From contig CM048848.1 of the NCBI GenBank assembly GCA_026545225.1, forward strand, positions 26,886,806-26,950,805: a DNA stretch of 64,000 nt. Direction: 5' to 3'. Below are positions 1-11,579 of this stretch, piece after piece. This DNA comes from Cornus controversa (taxonomy: Eukaryota; Streptophyta; Magnoliopsida; Cornales; Cornaceae). The translations under genes were made by a program, and so were the position numbers. Under the pieces are notes generated by a model, which was given only the letters and a program-made list of their open reading frames with translations, was not told where the DNA came from and searched no databases. Numbering within the stretch: position 1 is the first letter of the stretch; each line of letters starts with the position of its first letter.

Positions 1-128
1 TTAGCTTTGAGTATCAATTATATGTGCTGAATATAAGTCGATATCCCTTGAGAATAAACACTTTAAACATGCTACACTTAAAAAATATATATATAAAATA
101 AAATAAAATAAAATTTAAAAGAATAATC

Positions 129-433
129 CTATGGTTTGTGGCCGTTTTGGTTCGAGTTATTAGGTCCCTCGAGGTATCTTGAAACCTGGTGCCCTAAAGC
201 CATTTGGTTTGGGAGTCACAGGCTGAAAGCTCGTTACATGGACCAATTCGAAAGCCTAATAAACCTAGGCATTGCGTTATTGGTTAGTCTATGGTTTGTG
301 GCCGTTTTGATTCGAGTTATTAGGTCCCTCGAGGTATCTTGAAACCTGGTGCCCTAAAGCCATTTGGTTTGGGAGTCACAGGCTGAAAGCTCGCTACATG
401 GATCAATTCGAAAGCCTAATAAACCTGGACATT
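129..433 (+). repeat. 160-bp tandem duplication in Athila 3' UTR
   Basis: A block starting CTATGGTTTGTGGCCG at 129 recurs at 289, giving a period of 160 bp. The second copy ends near 433. The copies differ at only a few bases. The two other Athila elements in the window carry this block once, so the duplication is private to this copy. Confidence 0.9.
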
Positions 434-955
434 GCACAACCATAAAAAAATAAATAAATAAATAAATAAATAAATAAAAAAATTTGCATGTGTTCATGTT
501 TTGAGTGATACATTCAATAAAGGGATCCAATAAATTGAAGGGACTTGTAATTGCTCACTCAAGGCCGGGTTAAACCACATTGATGAATGCTAGTTCACTT
601 TTCATGAGGGGGCTAGAGTTAGTTTCTTTGAGTTGTGATTGATGTAAATTTTGGGTGAGAACCATTGTTTTGAATTATGAGGTTTAGGGATTTGAAAGTA
701 TTCTTCAATGCAAGTCTTTTAACTACATTTTGTAATCTTTGTCTTGATTAATGTTTGAAATAGGAATTTTGGCATGTTTGTGGGTAACATCTCTGGAAAC
801 CCTCACGAGACTTCACTCGTCCACTAGGGGTAACCTAGGGGTTTAAAAGGCTTGTTGCATATGCTAAATGCAATCGGATCTCCCACGAAAGAGGAAGTAG
901 TTTAGTTGTTTTATTTCATTTTTAGTTGTGTATTGCTAAGAGACTAGCAATATAT

Positions 956-968
956 AAGTTTGGGGGTG
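956..968 (+). other. Polypurine tract of the Athila element
   Basis: AAGTTTGGGGGTG lies immediately before the TG that opens the LTR at 969. The same tract precedes the 3' LTRs of the Athila elements at 13389 and 20431 on the minus strand. In LTR elements this purine run primes plus-strand DNA synthesis. Confidence 0.8.
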
Positions 969-2403
969 TGATATGTAATGAATATTGCATATTCAATGCC
1001 CTTAAAATTATATGAATTAGTGTCTTAGTAATATTTATTTCATATTTTTATTAATAATTTTAATATTTTTATGATTGCAGGTGATTAAGGGTAATTCTGA
1101 TTAGGAATGGTGAAATCGGGCTGCAAATGGTGCTCATTTAGTTATCACTGAAGCTTGGCCCATTAGAGATATGTTTATATTGAAGATCCAAACTAAATGG
1201 ACTAAAGAAATGGGCTGGAAATGAATTTAATTGAAGAAAAGGAGCACGGGCCCATTCGCATAGAAGATTGGGCCAATTCAGGCCTAAAAAGTCCTGGACC
1301 CGTGTTGGTATTCAGACCATAACTCCGTACACGATTGTCAAAACGACCCAAACTTCGCGTTGGTTGAAGGAAATTCAATTCTGCACAATTTCATATTTCA
1401 CGAAAATTTCCTAAAACGGACGTTTTCATCAACTTTCTGCCCTATTTGCGCAGCTGCCACTTTTTGGGCGCAAATGCCACTTTGTGAGGAGCAAGTGCCA
1501 TTTTATTATGCGCACTTGCCACTTTGGGTAGGCCAGGTGTCCCGTTGGTTTGTTTTCGCAAAGTAAAAAGGAGGAAACGAAGGAAAACTAGGGTATGGGG
1601 AGAGGGAGGAACACAGAGAGAAATACAGAGGCGATTCGTGACGATACGGACAAGACGATGGCGATTTCATCATCGTTCAAGCTTGGACATCCGATCATGA
1701 GTGGCTAAACACCATTCCGGGGAAGTGACGTAACCCTAACCTATCTTTCAATGTTTTAAGTTGTATACTAATTTGGGAATGATTTACTGTATGCATTGAT
1801 TGTATAACCGAGACGTAAACAATAGCTGTGCTATTGCTTTCAAATTGAATGTATTGATTCAGTGCATGTTTATTCTTGTTCTTGTAGAATGGATCTAAAT
1901 TTGCAATGATTAGGGTTTGCTCTTTTCAACTTCTGTGATTTTGTTAAGACAGGTTATACAATAGTTTTCACATATCGTTCAATTTAGATTTTTGATAATT
2001 CGTACTAAGCAAAGATGGGTTATAACATCATTAATTAGTCAGATGTATAGGCCATGCTAAGCGAAGACGAGTTATGCTTAATTGAATGTTGAACGAATTC
2101 TCTTGATAGAATTGAATTGGGCTTGTAGCCATTCTTTTCTGAATGCATAGAGTAAACGTCCCAAATTAGTACAATTATCATTGTTAGAGGGTTAGTGGTG
2201 AAGTCAGTTCCCAGGACCTTCTCTTCTTGATTAAATTTCATAATACCAATTAATTAAAAGCTTTAATTTGCTCAATTAATTTCACGATCAAACATCAACA
2301 ATTATTTTCCAATTATTTTAGAATTAATTCAAAGACTGAGTAACATAACAATTCAACCTTGCAAGTCCTTGAGGTTCGACACCCTCTATATAGCCCTCTG
2401 TTA
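969..2403 (+). mobile_element. Athila-type 3' LTR, right end truncated
   Basis: Begins TGATATGTAATG directly after the polypurine tract. It shares blocks with the Athila LTRs at 11959-13389 and 17859-19288 in reverse complement: the CGAAAATTTC region near 1400 and the stretch GACACCC..TAGCCCTCT near 2380. The homologous LTRs continue about 100 bp further, to a CA end. Here the sequence switches at about 2403 to the zinc-knuckle region of another element, so the right end is missing and no TSD can be scored. Small frames inside it (1360-1566 and 2035-2241) are not genes. At 1448-1530 the word GCCACTTT/GTGCCATTTT recurs as a degenerate short repeat. Confidence 0.75.
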
Positions 2404-2840
2404 GAGCCAAAGTGGTGTGCTACAAGTGTAAGGAACCAAGGCACTATAAGTTAGATTGTCCTTCAAGAGCACCGATGAGAGCATCTATAAGTTGCTTATG
2501 AGTTAGCCTAGCACTATGACTTGCTTTGGTTGTAGACAGCCAGGACACGTGAGGAGAGAGTGTCCAGAGTAGGGTGGAGATGCTCAGGGTGGTCAAGGCA
2601 CGTAGGAGATGCTCAGGGTGGTCAAGGCACGTAGTGGAGATCGGTATAGACCGTGACTGCACAGTCAGGCTACAGAGCATTGCTTCTACTATAGCCAGCT
2701 ATGTCTGCACAGAGTATGAGACCAGTAAAGGGATCTACCCCTAGTGTATCCACACAACAATCAGGTTTTTAGGCTAGTAGAGCACAAGATCAGAGGGCAC
2801 AGGGCATAGTATATGCTGTGACACCCGCAGATACCTTAGA
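2404..2840 (+). pseudogene. Ty3/Gypsy gag C-terminus with two zinc knuckles
   Basis: Two CX2CX4HX4C zinc knuckles are readable: one at 2418-2459 (CYKCKEPRHYKLDC) and one at 2522-2563 (CFGCRQPGHVRREC). Such knuckles bind genomic RNA during packaging. Stops follow each, and a 29-bp phrase containing GGTCAAGGCACGTAG is duplicated at about 2575-2635. The nucleotides between 2640 and 2840 keep the glutamine/serine-rich spacer character usual between gag and protease. Broken, no start codon. Confidence 0.7.
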
Positions 2841-2850
2841 ATAACCTTTA

Positions 2851-3510
2851 GTGGTCAGAGGTATATTTCTAGTGTACAATTATTGGGCACGTGTATTGAT
2901 TGATTTGGGTGCGTTATACTCATTTATTGCTTCATCATTTGTACAGGCATTAGGGCTAGAAATTAGTCCATTGGGTAGAGTTTTTTGTGTTAATACATTA
3001 GTAAGTGGTGCAATGATTCTTGACAGAGTGTGACGGGGGTGTGCTATTGAGATTGCCGGGCAGACACTTGAGTTTGATTTCATTCTCTTGGACATAAGTA
3101 GTTTTGATATCATTCTTGGGATGGATTGGTTGTTGGAGTTCCATGTGATGATTGATTATTTTAGAGGGAGAGTGACTATTTGCACGACCGAGGGTGATTG
3201 CTTTTGTGTTGTGGGAGATCAGAGTGATTCCTATACTTCTCTATGTTATGACATTAGTAATGGGGAATGACACAGTTTTATCTTGGCTAGTCTTTTGGTC
3301 GAGGGAGAGAAAATTCCAAGAGAGATATATCTGACGGTAGTATATGAGTTGTTGGAAGTATTTTCAGAGGATTTAATAGATTTGCCTCCCAAGAGAAAGG
3401 TAGACTTTGGCATTGACCTTATACCCAGTACGACACCCATTTCTATGGAACCGGTGGAGTTAGTAGAACTAAAATGTCAATTGGATGATTTGAAAGCTAA
3501 GAACTTTATT
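2851..3510 (+). pseudogene. Ty3/Gypsy aspartic protease relic
   Basis: Retropepsin-type protease that would cleave the Gag-Pol polyprotein. The active-site region reads VLIDLGALYSFIASSF, where the family has D-S/T-G; here the motif is DLG, so the catalytic triad is altered. The downstream flap and C-terminal segment is recognisable by ILGMDWL near 3115-3135 and the linker ([20 protein letters not shown]) at about 3313-3370, which leads into RT. A stop at about 3031 splits it into two frames (2851-3033 and 3088-3270), with a frameshift before 3283. Confidence 0.75.
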
Positions 3511-3511
3511 A

Positions 3512-4102
3512 GATGGTAGAGTTTGGTATTGAACTAAAACGTCATGGGGAGCACCAACATTGTCTACTAAAAATAAATATGATTCTTTGAGATTGTGCAT
3601 TGATTATCGAAAGTTGAATCATATGATAATTAAGAAAAAGTACCCGTTGTCGAGGATAGATAACCTATTTGATCAATTGAAGGGATTTCACTACTTCTCT
3701 AAGTTTGATTTAAGGTCGGGTTATTATCAATTGAGAGTAAAGGATGAGGATATCCATAAAACGGTTTTTTGTATGCGGTATGAACACTATGAATTCTTTG
3801 TAATGCCATTTGGGTTGACTAATGCACTAACGATATTTATAGTTTTGATGAATAGGGCATTTCATGAGTATCTAGACACTTTTGTGGTAGTGTTTGTAGA
3901 TGACATACTTGTGTACTCATCTTCGGAGGAAGAGCATGAGTTACATTTGAGGACAGTTTTGCAAATTAGTAAAAAGCACCGATTGTATACTAAGTATGAA
4001 AAGTGCAAGTGTTGGCTTCAAGAGGTGAAATTCCTTGGATATGTTGTTTCTGGAGGTGGAGTCTTAGTTGACTCATCTAAAATTAAGGTCGCGATGAGTT
4101 AA
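3512..4102 (+). pseudogene. Ty3/Gypsy reverse transcriptase relic
   Basis: Readable from 3560: [20 protein letters not shown] (fingers), [20 protein letters not shown] (palm), [12 protein letters not shown], and the catalytic box FVDD at 3893-3904, then [17 protein letters not shown] (thumb/connection). Normal function is copying element RNA into DNA. The N-terminal part is separated from the protease by stops near 3519 and a frameshift near 3560. The frame ends at a TAA at 4100-4102. The family usually has NAPATF where this has NALTIF. Confidence 0.85.
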
Positions 4103-4576
4103 GAGTCCGAAGAGTGTCTTTGAGATTCAGAGTTTTCTTGGTTTGGCAGGCTACTACATGAGGTTTGTAAAAGACTTCTTTAGTATTACAGCTCTTATGA
4201 CATGACTCACTCATAAGGGTGTGAAGTTTGTGTGGAACGAGGCATATAAGTTAGCCTTTCGTGAATTGAAGAAGAGGTTAACCACAACTCTTATTCAGAT
4301 CATGCCTAAGCATGGCTTTAGGTATGTGATTTATTATGATGCTTCAGGGATTGGACTAGGTTGCGTGTTGATGCAATGTGACGAAGTAGTTGCTTATGGG
4401 TTTAGACAATTAAAGACTCATGAGCATAACTATTCTACGCATGATTTGGAACCAGCGATGGTGATCTTTGCCTTGAAAGGGTGGAGACACTACTTGTATG
4501 GTGATAGATTCGTGGTGTATTTGGACTTGAACATAAGACAAAGGCGATGGGTTGAGTATATAGAAGATTACCAATA
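4103..4576 (+). pseudogene. Ty3/Gypsy RNase H relic, truncated
   Basis: The frame 4221-4577 carries the RNase H region: VIYYDASGIGLGCVLMQ (first catalytic Asp), then LKTHEHNYSTHDLEPAMVIF (catalytic Glu in the HDLE context) and LDLNIRQRRWVEYIEDY. It breaks at the position where the family continues toward integrase, so the C-terminal catalytic Asp region is changed (LDLN where SDHKSL-type wording is usual) and integrase is absent. The 4103-4220 stretch is the RT-RNase H connection in a shifted frame. Confidence 0.8.
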
Positions 4577-6323
4577 ATGTGGCTTTTTAGCATGAACCCT
4601 ATTCTTAGCAAAAAAATTATACAAATGGAAATTAGAATTAGAATGTCTTCTCTTTTTATAGCAATAGTGTTGACTATGTCCATTCTGACCACAAAAAGAA
4701 CAATAAAGCACATTGGACACAACATTAGCATGCAAAGACTCAACTTTGAGCTTAGGTTTTGGTTCAGATATAATCAAATTCTTGGGTTTAACAAAAACAA
4801 ATTTTCCCTTAGATGATGACCCTACAAAACCTAATCCAGTTTTACCTCCTAATGGCTTTCCAACACTAATCATGCTATCAAGCTTAATCTGCCCAAAAGT
4901 AAAAACAACTAATTTCTCTTGTAATTTTTTTAATTTAGGCTCAAGAAAATTAAATCTAGCAATAAGAACATCTTTGGCAGAGATAGCTTGACTTACCTCG
5001 TTTTTGAGACACTTGACTTTTCTTTGAAGATTTAGAATTTCTCTTTTACTTTCTTCAATCTTATTTCTGGATCTTCTCGGTTTCTTCTATCAGTGATTCT
5101 TTTTCACTTTCTACCATCTCCAACTGCTTCACTTGCTTTTTGTAGGCTCTTTTGACATTGACAGTTTCTGTAAACAACTCCTCAAAAGCCCTGGACAGTT
5201 CTTCCTTGGTTGGTTCTTCTTTTTCTTCATCTTCTGAATCATCAGACCCAACTTGGCTTAGAGTTGTAAACTTCTCTATTTTACCTATATTAGAAAAATG
5301 ATTATCAGCAGTATCATCACTCAATAAAGCAACAAAAACAAGATAATTATTTTCAACAGAAGAATCACCATCACAGTTAGAAGATTCAGACTAAAAAATA
5401 ATACCTTTCATGGATTTCTTTTTAGTGTTTGAATTTTCTTTGCAGTAAAGCTATTTTTTTAGGACTTGAACATTAATTAAATGTATGTCCTTTACCACCA
5501 CATGTCCAACGAGTGACCTCAGTTTTCTTAGAGTCATCTTCTTTCTCTTTCCTTTCCATACCTTTGGATGATGAGTTTTGACTTTGGAATTTAGAATGAT
5601 TTCCTTTTCTAAGATTTCTATCTTTTTCATATTTAATAATATTTCTAAATTTCCTAGCAAGGAGTGCAACATCATTATCTAAATCATATTCAAAACTTTC
5701 AATTTTTCAACTTCAGATTTTGAAGAATTTAAAACATTTGACAAACTTGAAGACTTTGAAGTCTTTGAGGTTTTTAAAGCCAAATTTTTTGGTTTCTGAA
5801 GCTTTGGATATTTCATCTCAAAAGTTTAAATTGATTCAATTAACTCAGCCACCTCTATAGAATCAACATCTCTACTCTCATCTAAGGCTTCCAACTTAGC
5901 TTGGAACCTATCAGGTAATGATTTCATGATTTTTTTGATAATCTGAAAAGATGGAATTTTCTCACCAAGGTTAGCACTACTTTGAACAATATCATTAAGT
6001 CTAGAATAAAAATCAGAAAACATTTCATCTCCATCCTTCTCTACAATCACAGCAGCATCTCCATCACCAGTGGTAGTGGTAGGAAATTTATAGCCATTCT
6101 TTAGAGCTATCCAAACTCTCTCTCCTTTAGATTTTAAAAGGCTTTCATGCGAGACTTCCAGAAAGTATAATTTGAACCATCAAACAAAGGAGTTCGATGA
6201 TTCGATCCACCCTCTTTCATACTAGATTCCACGATAATTTTTGAAAATAAAAATAAATTTTGATTTTAAAAATACTTTGCAAGGAACTACTCACAAATTA
6301 GAGAACAGTACTCTGATACCAAT
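4577..6323 (-). pseudogene. Ty1/Copia gag region relic with leader
   Basis: Reads right to left. Near the right end a Copia-type gag domain (UBN2 type) is visible at 5826-6050 (DFYSRLNDIVQSSANLGEKI; KSLPDRFQAKLEALDES). Next come basic and acidic spacer frames (5451-5675; 5061-5324, predicted coiled coil rich in Glu/Lys), then a CX2CX4HX4C knuckle, CSFCGQNGHSQHYC, in 4568-4873. Gag would package element RNA. Stops and frameshifts separate these pieces. Protease, integrase, RT and the left LTR are missing because the sequence breaks at about 4576 into the Ty3/Gypsy relic. Whether this was a gag-only Copia derivative or a simple truncation cannot be told. Confidence 0.75.
6310..6321 (-). other. 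Copia primer-binding site (tRNA-iMet type)
   Basis: On the minus strand TGGTATCAGAGT matches the usual TGGTATCAGAGC Copia primer site in 11 of 12 bases. It sits two bases inside the LTR boundary at 6324. The initiator tRNA-Met 3' end would pair here to start minus-strand synthesis. Confidence 0.8.
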
Positions 6324-7200
6324 TGTGAGTTGCGCAGTGTGGAAGCGATTGCGAAAAGTACTTTAAAACGTAGAGGGGGGGTGAATAGATCACTTGTTCA
6401 TTTGCTTAATTTTTCAAATTAATTTAATTTTAAGTCCAATTAATAATTAACCAAACAATTAAAGCACGTAAATAACTTAAAGTGCAAATAAAGTAAAGAA
6501 TGCACCGGATATACGTTGAAAACCCAAGGCAGAAAAAACCATGGAGGGAGGTGGAAAGCCTCAAGAAACCAATCCACTATAATGAAGCAATGTACAGTAG
6601 ACTCTATCTCAGACTCACACCCCTTTTCACTCTATCAAGAATCTGATGCAGAACACCTCAGGCTTATGATTACGACAACACATCCAACTACTGTAGACTT
6701 CTAGCTAACATCACGATCCTTACAGAAAGGTTGTTGGAAGAACAAAAATACTCGCAAGTGTTTCGGTCCATTCGTAGTGCGATATGATCACCTTTCTTCC
6801 TCAGCAAGCAAGAGAAGAGCCATCAATCCAATGTTCTGATTAGCGAATGATTTGATGCAGTCTCTGAGCAGCTAATTAGTAGTAGAACACCATCCTAACG
6901 ATCACTCGTGAAATATAGATGTGTTCTTAAAAAAATATAGCCCTAATTATACTGTATATACTTTCTCTCTATAAAAATAATAATCTTCCAGGCCTAATTG
7001 TAAAGAAAATATAGATACATATATATAGGCAAGGGAGTCCTAATTCTACTTGGAAAATATTGACAATCTTGACATGTCCCCTAGCAATCCTTACATGCCT
7101 CTGCAACTAACCTATTAAATCAAAACAAAAGATCTAACATACTTAACACATTAATTTAATCTAAAAGAAGTTCAATCACCATAATAAAATAACTCATACA
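6324..7200 (-). mobile_element. Copia 5' LTR (outer end approximate)
   Basis: On the plus strand it opens TGTGAGTTGCGCAG two bases from the primer-binding site, giving the expected ..CACTCACA-type end on the minus strand. An AT-rich stretch with TATATATA at 7020-7028 lies mid-LTR, where a core promoter is expected. The outer boundary is set at the ACTCATACA at about 7200 because it mirrors the inner end. It is not confirmed, since the partner LTR and TSD are gone. The small frame at 6516-6704 is within the LTR and is not a gene. Confidence 0.6.
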
Positions 7201-8106
7201 CCATTAAACTAATATCAAGTATCATGAACAATTGTGATTTCAAATAATACAATTAAGGAAGGAAAATAATAGAACCACCAATTATATGAGCAAGCACCCA
7301 ACCAAATTCCCATCGTACCTAAATTGTTGAGGGAGTCTAGACCTAGATCTAATCTAGGTTTCCGGGCTTATTCTATTCACAAGAACCCTATTTAATTATT
7401 TTGGAATTTAAAAAAAAATTCAACTAAAAGAAAATGAAAATGAAATTTTGAGGCATACTTTTAAAACCAATTTAACTATGAGCGAAGCTCATTTCATTTG
7501 AAATTTAAAACCCAAGTGTATTCTGTCCCTAAAAGCTTACCCATTTTTTTTTTTGAATTTTCTGGAATTTAAAAATAATTTTTTCTATTTTTCTAATTTA
7601 AAAATTAATTTTAAAACTTTTAAAAAATATATAAAAATACCCCGGACTGGGCCCAAAGTGGGCCCAGAGGTGGGCACCTGGCGAGTGGGACTGGTTGCCA
7701 TTGTCCCAGGCACCGATGACGCGCGAAGGTGGGTGGGATGGTTGCCGCCGTCCCACCTACCTTCTTCTTCCCTTTTTTTCATTTTTTTTCTTTTCTTCTT
7801 CCTTTTTCTTGTAACCTACTTTCAACAATGGAGCCAAAAGTTTCTGGCCATTTTTCGGTCACTTCCGGGCACCGAATCGCACGTATGAATATACCATTCA
7901 ACTCGTCTCGATCTAAGCTACGCATTGGTACCAAAATCACTCCCTCTCGTGGCCTAAATCAAAAATGCCCAAATTCAAGTTTTAAAATTTTAAACTCAAT
8001 TTCTTGTCAATCTACCCAACGATTCGCAACCAAACTTTCAAGGATTGTTCGAGGAGGCAAGATCTACCTATTAATTGGAACAAAAACCCTAAAAAATGAT
8101 GAATAC

Positions 8107-9526
8107 TGATGTGGCTAAACTCAAATTATATTGTAAGCTTATTTATGCCCATTTTATCAAAATATAATTTAACCACTCGCAAGAGCACGAATCTTTGTAG
8201 ATACGGTTCTATATAGAGGGTATCGATCCCACGAGGACTAGTCGCAATTGTCTTAAAGAAAGATTAATTTCACTTTAATCCTAAAAATAGGGTTTTGAGT
8301 TTTTGTTTATAAAACTATTGCATGAATATAATGACAATAAATTTAAAGAGTAAAAGTTGGGAGAGAGAACTAGGGTTGGTTTCCACCACTAGCCATTCAC
8401 ATGTTCATAAGTGTAGCAAGCATGGGATTCATAAATTAAATGCCTAACAATGTCATTAGGCTTGTGACCTCAATGACATATCAAAAGATTAATGTGTGTG
8501 CTAACCTATCATAATCCATCTTCAACAAGCAAAGCTCTTCAACCTAACTAACTACCTAATTACCCTACTCTCTAAGTGAACCTACATGCATCCAAACTAC
8601 CTTATCTTGGCATGGTTTATACAAGCACACACCACACATTCATTTAAACACCATTATCTAGCCATCATTTGCACTTCTTGTGGAATATGCAAATGTTGTG
8701 CATTCACATGAAAGAATCTACTCTAAGACAAGAATAAACTCAACATCAAATGAATATATAAAAGAAATGTATTAGTGTACATGGTCACTAGGCTAAATAA
8801 TCAACATTTGATTACAAGTCCCAAGTGCTACAAAGATGAACAAGTTTACATGGCTAGGAGTTGAAACCAACACCCTAGTAGAGAAGTTAGTTGCTCATGG
8901 CAGCCTTGCACTCTTCCATTGATGAAGAAAATGGAGCTTCAAGGTCTGGTTTAGCTCCTTCTTCTCCTCTCCTGAAAGTCTCTCTTGTGTATTCTGATGT
9001 GTGTGAGAGATATGTGAGAAATGTGGCTTCTTTGTGCTTTATGGCTCCTTTTTTCAACCTTGGGGCCCACCATATATATATATATATATCAATATATATA
9101 TCCATTATATCAAGAAGGTCCCCAAGGGTCTTGTTCAAGTCAGACAATCCCCCTAAGTCGTGCAAAAAGGGAGATTTTGTTGCAAGTGGGAGAGTAGGTG
9201 AGCAAGTGGGCAAGTGGCTTCTACAGAATCTCGATCAATCGAGATTGGATCTCGATTGATCGAGATTTCGATCAATCAAAATGAGATCTCGATCAATCGA
9301 GATTTCGATTGATCGAGATCAACATCTCGATTGATCGAGATGTCTTGGCTGCAATTTCTGATTTTTCTCTTCAGCTGCAAATGGCCTCAAACTTTGCTCC
9401 TTTTACTACAAGACCTACAACACATCAAAAACACAAAAATACTGTAAACATATCTCGGTAAACATAGAAACGGAACTAACATATGCAATAAAGAGGGTTC
9501 AAATGCATAGAATTGAACACTTATCA
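8107..9526 (-). mobile_element. Athila-type solo LTR with 5-bp TSD AATAC
   Basis: The plus strand opens TGATGTGGCTAAAC and closes GAACACTTATCA, so it is TG...CA on both strands. It is flanked by AATAC at 8102-8106 and 9527-9531. No primer site, polypurine tract or coding region is present, so it is a solo LTR left by recombination between two LTRs. It shares the layout of the Athila LTRs here (a GGTATCGATCCCACGAGG-like block near the inner end). The small frames at 8887-9259 lie inside it. Confidence 0.9.
9227..9342. repeat. Cluster of ATCTCGAT-TGATCGAGAT palindromes
   Basis: At least five copies of the palindromic word TCTCGATCAATCGAGA or its parts are packed in about 115 bp inside the solo LTR, some in direct and some in mirror order (for example 9229-9244 and 9293-9303). 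Each can fold into a short perfect hairpin, and neighbours can pair with each other. Confidence 0.85.
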
Positions 9527-9555
9527 AATACCTTAAACCCAATTTCATGTTCCTG

Positions 9556-9564
9556 CATATATAT

Positions 9565-9596
<32 letters not shown>

Positions 9597-9599
9597 CCC
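9556..9599. repeat. (TA)n(CA)n microsatellite
   Basis: An alternating TA/CA run inside the Tekay-like LTR. The related LTR at 63006-63032 has a pure TA run at the equivalent place. Another TA run lies at 9770-9792 and a CA/TA run at 10036-10066. Confidence 0.9.
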
Positions 9600-10371
9600 C
9601 TCCTATATAGTCATATATACATGCATATACATATCGAAAAATACCCTATAGCAGTACCAAACCCTCAGATTCTTAATATTTAATCCACAAAATCACTCTT
9701 AGCATGCATAATCATACAATTTCATAATTAAATACATGAATATACGTATACAAGCAACATATATACATAATATATATATATATATATATATAATCTATGT
9801 TTACGATTCAAAGGGGAAGGGAAGAGTTTGAACTTGCCTTTTTAACGAACAAGAACCCGTCTCGATGAATTGCTCCTTCTCTCCCTTCTCTTTTGCGTCT
9901 ACACTCTTTCAGTTTTTGTACGTGTAAATGACAGAAACCCTAACCCCTTTTCTTTTTCTTTTATTTTAATTTTATTTCTAGAAAATTAAAATAAAAATTC
10001 CTTAATAATTATATTAATAAATATAAAATACTTAGTCCACACACACACACACATATATATATATAGCCCAACCCAATAGTCTAGCCCAACCTGATAAAAT
10101 TAAAAATTAAAGAACATGCAGCCCAAAATCCCATATATTTTATTTAAAAGAAACTTCTCATTTAAAACAAATATTTCACACACAATTAAAATTAATCAAC
10201 ACTTGGCAATAATTCAAACATCACCAATTAATAAATAAAACAGGCATTAACAAAATTTAATTAAAACCATTTAAATAATTAAAACCCAATTAAATAATAA
10301 TAAATAAATCAAAACCCAATTAAATAATTGGAACCCAATTTAAATATCCTCCAAATTTATGGGGTATTACA

Positions 10372-11017
10372 TTTTATATGAAGTTTCTAGTGAAGAATCT
10401 TCTGATGAAGATTACATCTTCATGATAAACACATCTTCTTCTGAAGATAACACCATAAAACTTGGTGATATCATAAGCGAAGAAGTTTCCTTCACTGATG
10501 AACAACTAGAACAAATGTAAAAAATGCAAATCATAAAAAAAGAAGAAATTTATAGGATCTCTTCATTTTCAAAATTTAATCCATTCTCTACTCGAGCTTT
10601 CGAACTGTTTAGTGGAAATACATCGGCAAAATGTATTATTGATGGAACTGTCGAACTAAACATTTTTAATAAAGAAAAAATTGTTAGTTGGAAAAAGAAA
10701 TATCCTGAAGTTCGATATATTCACATAGGAGTTATTCAAATAAAAATAACTTCCCTATACAAAGGGGAAAAGATATCTTTATTCTAGTTATGGTTATGGA
10801 TAATAGATTCAATAACCTAATCAAAGCTTTAATTGGACGAATGCAATCCAATCTAGTTCACAAGGTTGTCTCGTTTAACATCAAACCTGATTATTCTGTG
10901 TCCATTAATGATCCCACAATAGAAAAAGCTATTCGGAACAAAATTCAATATCAGGATATAGATCATGATGAACAACTCAAGATTTATCTATTGAATGGAA
11001 AACAATCCATAAATTAA
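10372..11017 (+). pseudogene. Pararetrovirus A movement protein relic
   Basis: Endogenous Caulimoviridae sequence. The frame 10524-10787 contains FELFSGNTSAKCIIDGTVEL and YIHIGVIQIKITSLYKGEKI; the frame 10790-11017 continues with DNRFNNLIKALIGRM. This wording, with the IHIG..Q core followed by a short L-rich strand, is that of plant virus 30K-type movement proteins, which open plasmodesmata to virions. The two frames are offset by a stop and frameshift at 10785-10790. An acidic Glu/Ser/Asp-rich N-terminal piece runs up to the stop at 10518. The left end is cut by the Tekay-like LTR at 10371. It has diverged too far from lineage B to be the same virus. Confidence 0.75.
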
Positions 11018-11579
11018 CATGAACTACATAAACATCAACAAAACCACTTGATAAACAACTTGTTGAAGTTTTTGAACCACGACCTTATGATTCAGTCTTC
11101 CAACCAAGATTAATGAACTCATCTGATCTAAAAATACCATAACAATGGTTATTTCAAAACATTACTAATAAAACCCATTATTAGTATAGCTCCCAAAAAT
11201 AGAGATTCAAGCTTCTGGAGAAAATATCTATATTACCAATACAAAGCTAGAAGAAAGTCTTTCCAAGCCTGAGCCTCTCGTTAAAAAAAATTCTAGATGG
11301 AAAAATGAATTTCCTCAGAACTCTTATTGGAAAAAATTCTCTAAACTAAGTCGACAACATTCCAACGAAGAAATAAGTTTTAGAGAATCTAAGCCAATTA
11401 TTATAACTCCACCCCATTTTTTCTTAGACAAAGGAAAAAATGTTGATCAAACCAGCACACCCATATTACTCGAATCATCAACAAAATACCATATTAACGC
11501 TACATTAATCTACCATTTCCAACTCGAAAAGGAAGAAAATATTTTTGCTCTAAAACATGGAACAAGAAAACACACCTAT
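11018..11579 (+). pseudogene. Pararetrovirus A region between movement protein and protease
   Basis: Degenerate coding sequence without a long frame. It is interrupted at 11579 by the Athila insertion and continues at 30027 after removal of the insert (TSD CCTAT at 11575-11579 and 30027-30031). A readable segment before the junction leads into the protease on the far side. No capsid or zinc-knuckle signature is visible here, so the capsid region is either missing or unrecognisable. Confidence 0.5.

Larger units (their letters stand above)
1..968 (+). mobile_element. Athila-type element, 3' untranslated internal part
   Basis: Non-coding 3' internal region of an Athila-type Ty3/Gypsy retrotransposon, reading on the plus strand. 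It matches, in reverse complement, the region just inside the 3' LTRs of the two Athila elements further right (13390-14250 and 20432-21300). Shared segments include the block around the amino-acid-free motif GTGCCCTAAAGCCAT and the stretch leading to the polypurine tract. It ends in a polypurine tract directly before an LTR, which fixes the orientation. The rest of the element lies left of the window. The short frame at 136-342 reads through a duplicated UTR block and is not a gene. Confidence 0.8.
2404..4576 (+). mobile_element. Ty3/Gypsy fragment: gag end, protease, RT, RNase H
   Basis: A 2.2-kb internal slice of a Ty3/Gypsy retrotransposon without LTRs or integrase. Order is gag zinc knuckles, aspartic protease, reverse transcriptase, RNase H, as in this superfamily. 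RT wording (FVDD catalytic box; [17 protein letters not shown]) resembles the chromovirus/Tekay-Del group, which is inference. It starts abruptly after the truncated Athila LTR and stops abruptly at about 4575, within the RNase H to integrase linker, where Copia sequence of opposite strand begins. Several stops and frameshifts make it dead. Confidence 0.8.
7201..10371 (-). mobile_element. Tekay-like LTR or LTR fragment, split by a solo LTR
   Basis: On the minus strand this begins TGTAATACCCC at 10371, a start typical of chromovirus (Tekay/Del) LTRs. It matches, in opposite orientation, 62429-64000: the TTAGGGTTTCTGTC block near 9940, the CATGAAATTGGGTTTAA block near 9540, and the AAAGTATGCCTCAAAAT block near 7455. 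The right flank is pararetrovirus A, so the element inserted there. The left end is lost in or beside the Copia insertion. About 1.7 kb is left after removing the solo LTR at 8107-9526. No coding potential; the frames at 7553-8109 read LTR sequence. Confidence 0.6.

Noticed and set aside
4577..4991. Plus-strand ORFs over the Copia gag region
   Set aside because: The minus strand carries a clear zinc knuckle and gag wording. The plus frames are its shadow.
7553..8109. Three overlapping ORFs around 7.6-8.1 kb
   Set aside because: The same sequence, in opposite orientation at 63.1-63.5 kb, does not keep these frames. It is LTR sequence.
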